Origin: Cyclobacterium marinum DSM 745
GTDB lineage: Bacteria > Bacteroidota > Bacteroidia > Cytophagales > Cyclobacteriaceae
Direction: 5' to 3'
NCBI RefSeq assembly: GCF_000222485.1
Contig: NC_015914.1
Coordinates: 4,942,001-5,006,000, forward strand
DNA length: 64,000 bases
This document shows, in pieces, positions 63,210 to 64,000 of the stretch. Below the pieces are notes generated by a model. The model was not told where the DNA came from. It did no database searches and was given only the letters and a program-made list of their open reading frames with translations. A program made the position numbers and the translations under genes. Positions within the stretch are counted from its first letter, which is position 1, and every line of letters begins with the position of its first letter.

Positions 63210-64000
63210 ATGATGAAGAAGATTTTGCTTGTATGCTTGGTATGCTTGTCTGCATTTAATTTGGAAAGTTTTTCCCAGCAGATTTCACCTAGTCCGGAAC
63301 AAATAATCGCACTTACTGCTGAGTGGAAAGGGGAAAGATTCCCTGATGGTAGACCTAAAGTTTCTGATGAGCACTTGGAACGGTTAAAGGCCATTTCTGT
63401 GGAAGAAGCCTGGGGTATATTGAGAAACAAAGGCTATAACAATCAGTTTGAAAATGACTGGGTTATTTTAGACGATAATGAAGTGATGACGGGTAGGGCT
63501 GTTACTGCCCAATATATGCCGTTTAGAGAAGATGTTGACAATCTAGTAAAAAAGATTGGAAAAGAGGAAGGCCGTGCTCAGTCCGGAGGAACCAATTCCT
63601 GGCCAATCGATGGTTTGGTAGAAGGAGATGTATATATCGCGGATAGTTATGGTAAGATTGCCAACGGTACTTTGATCGGTGATAATCTTGGTACTGCCAT
63701 TTACTCTAACTCCAAAAGAGGTGTTATTTTCAATGGTTCTGTAAGAGATATGGATGGATTATCTAAAATAGAAGGATTTAATCTTTGGATCAAAGGTCAT
63801 GATCCTTCTTATATTCAAGATATGATGCTTACTACTATAAATTATCCGATAAGGATTGGTAGGGCCACTGTATTACCTGGAGATGCTGTGTTGGCTAATA
63901 AATGGGGTGTGGTTTTTATCCCTGCTCATTTGGTGCCTGAGTTGGTAATCAATGCCGAATTTACCGCTCTTAGAGATCAATTTGGTCACATGCGATTGAA
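63210..64000 (+). CDS. Sec-exported RraA-family protein (copy 2, cut by the right edge)
   Basis: The frame starts at ATG 63210 and remains open to the end of the window (about 263 codons seen). A signal peptide (MMKKILLVCLVCLSAF, cleavage near FSQQ) is followed by LTAEWKGERFPDGRPKVSDE, SVEEAWGILRNKGY and the RraA domain with GDNLGTAIYSNSKRGVIFNGSVRDMDG. It is clearly a paralog of the 59254-60195 protein; both share the W-GER-DGRPKV block. The expected C-terminal end is missing only because of the window boundary. Confidence 0.85.
   Translation, partial: MMKKILLVCLVCLSAFNLESFSQQISPSPEQIIALTAEWKGERFPDGRPKVSDEHLERLKAISVEEAWGILRNKGYNNQFENDWVILDDNEVMTGRAVTAQYMPFREDVDNLVKKIGKEEGRAQSGGTNSWPIDGLVEGDVYIADSYGKIANGTLIGDNLGTAIYSNSKRGVIFNGSVRDMDGLSKIEGFNLWIKGHDPSYIQDMMLTTINYPIRIGRATVLPGDAVLANKWGVVFIPAHLVPELVINAEFTALRDQFGHMRL

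Overview
The window reads as chromosome of a marine member of the Bacteroidota, most likely a Cytophagales/Cyclobacteriaceae-type bacterium. The evidence is a SusC/SusD pair driven by an ECF sigma factor and a FecR anti-sigma factor, many Bacteroidota-type lipoproteins, PVC-type cytochrome/propeller proteins, a GH117 anhydro-galactosidase (typical of seaweed-polysaccharide degraders), AT-rich intergenic DNA, few Shine-Dalgarno sequences and promoter-like TTG-N19-TAnnTTTG signals. No rRNA, tRNA or CRISPR array was seen. This placement is inference from gene content only.

Layout. 0-2.5 kb: end of an unknown gene, then a frameshifted DDE transposase and decayed repeats. 2.5-7.3 kb: a giant PVC-type haem/HEAT/propeller protein translated directly after an SGNH-fold protein. 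7.5-12.2 kb: DUF4221 lipoprotein, a repeat-rich intergenic region, thioesterase, exported methyltransferase and small secreted proteins. 12.2-14.5 kb: kdgK - YhcH-like - eda, the lower half of uronate/2-keto-3-deoxygluconate (KDG) catabolism. 14.8-22 kb: ordinary genes (deacetylase, DUF1456, two SDRs, a Fur-family regulator, a PPOX flavoprotein, a Tat-type phosphoesterase) and one gene cut by an in-frame stop. 22-29.7 kb: second PVC-type protein, amidohydrolase, fatty acid hydroxylase, MDR dehydrogenase and kduD, another step of uronate breakdown. 29.9-37.2 kb: decayed and intact AraC/TPR regulators, a MntA antitoxin with a broken HepT toxin, GH117 with an alcohol dehydrogenase and an esterase, and HigBA.

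37.8-41.9 kb is a compact MbnP/MbnH-type metalloprotein locus with its own AraC regulator. It is bracketed by two paralogous small proteins that share a C-x9-C-GGx-C signature. 42-46 kb is a molybdopterin operon (moaD-moaE-moaA-moeA-xdhC).

46.5-64 kb is the most coherent block. Sigma factor, FecR, SusC and SusD are followed, all on the same strand, by a full aldarate pathway: a GntP-type transporter, glucarate dehydratase (GudD), an HpaI/GarL-type aldolase and a tartronate-semialdehyde reductase (GarR). Then come a Tat-type UxuA-like dehydratase, two Tat-type enolase-superfamily enzymes and two Sec-exported RraA-family proteins, the second running off the right edge. I infer an outer-membrane-to-cytoplasm sugar-acid utilisation system in which part of the dehydration/aldol chemistry takes place outside the cytoplasm.

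A roughly 49-bp imperfect palindrome recurs at five places (0.36, 8.9, 9.1, 9.25 and 28.8 kb), and perfect intercistronic hairpins lie between eda and its upstream gene, between susD and garL, and between gudD and the first RraA gene.
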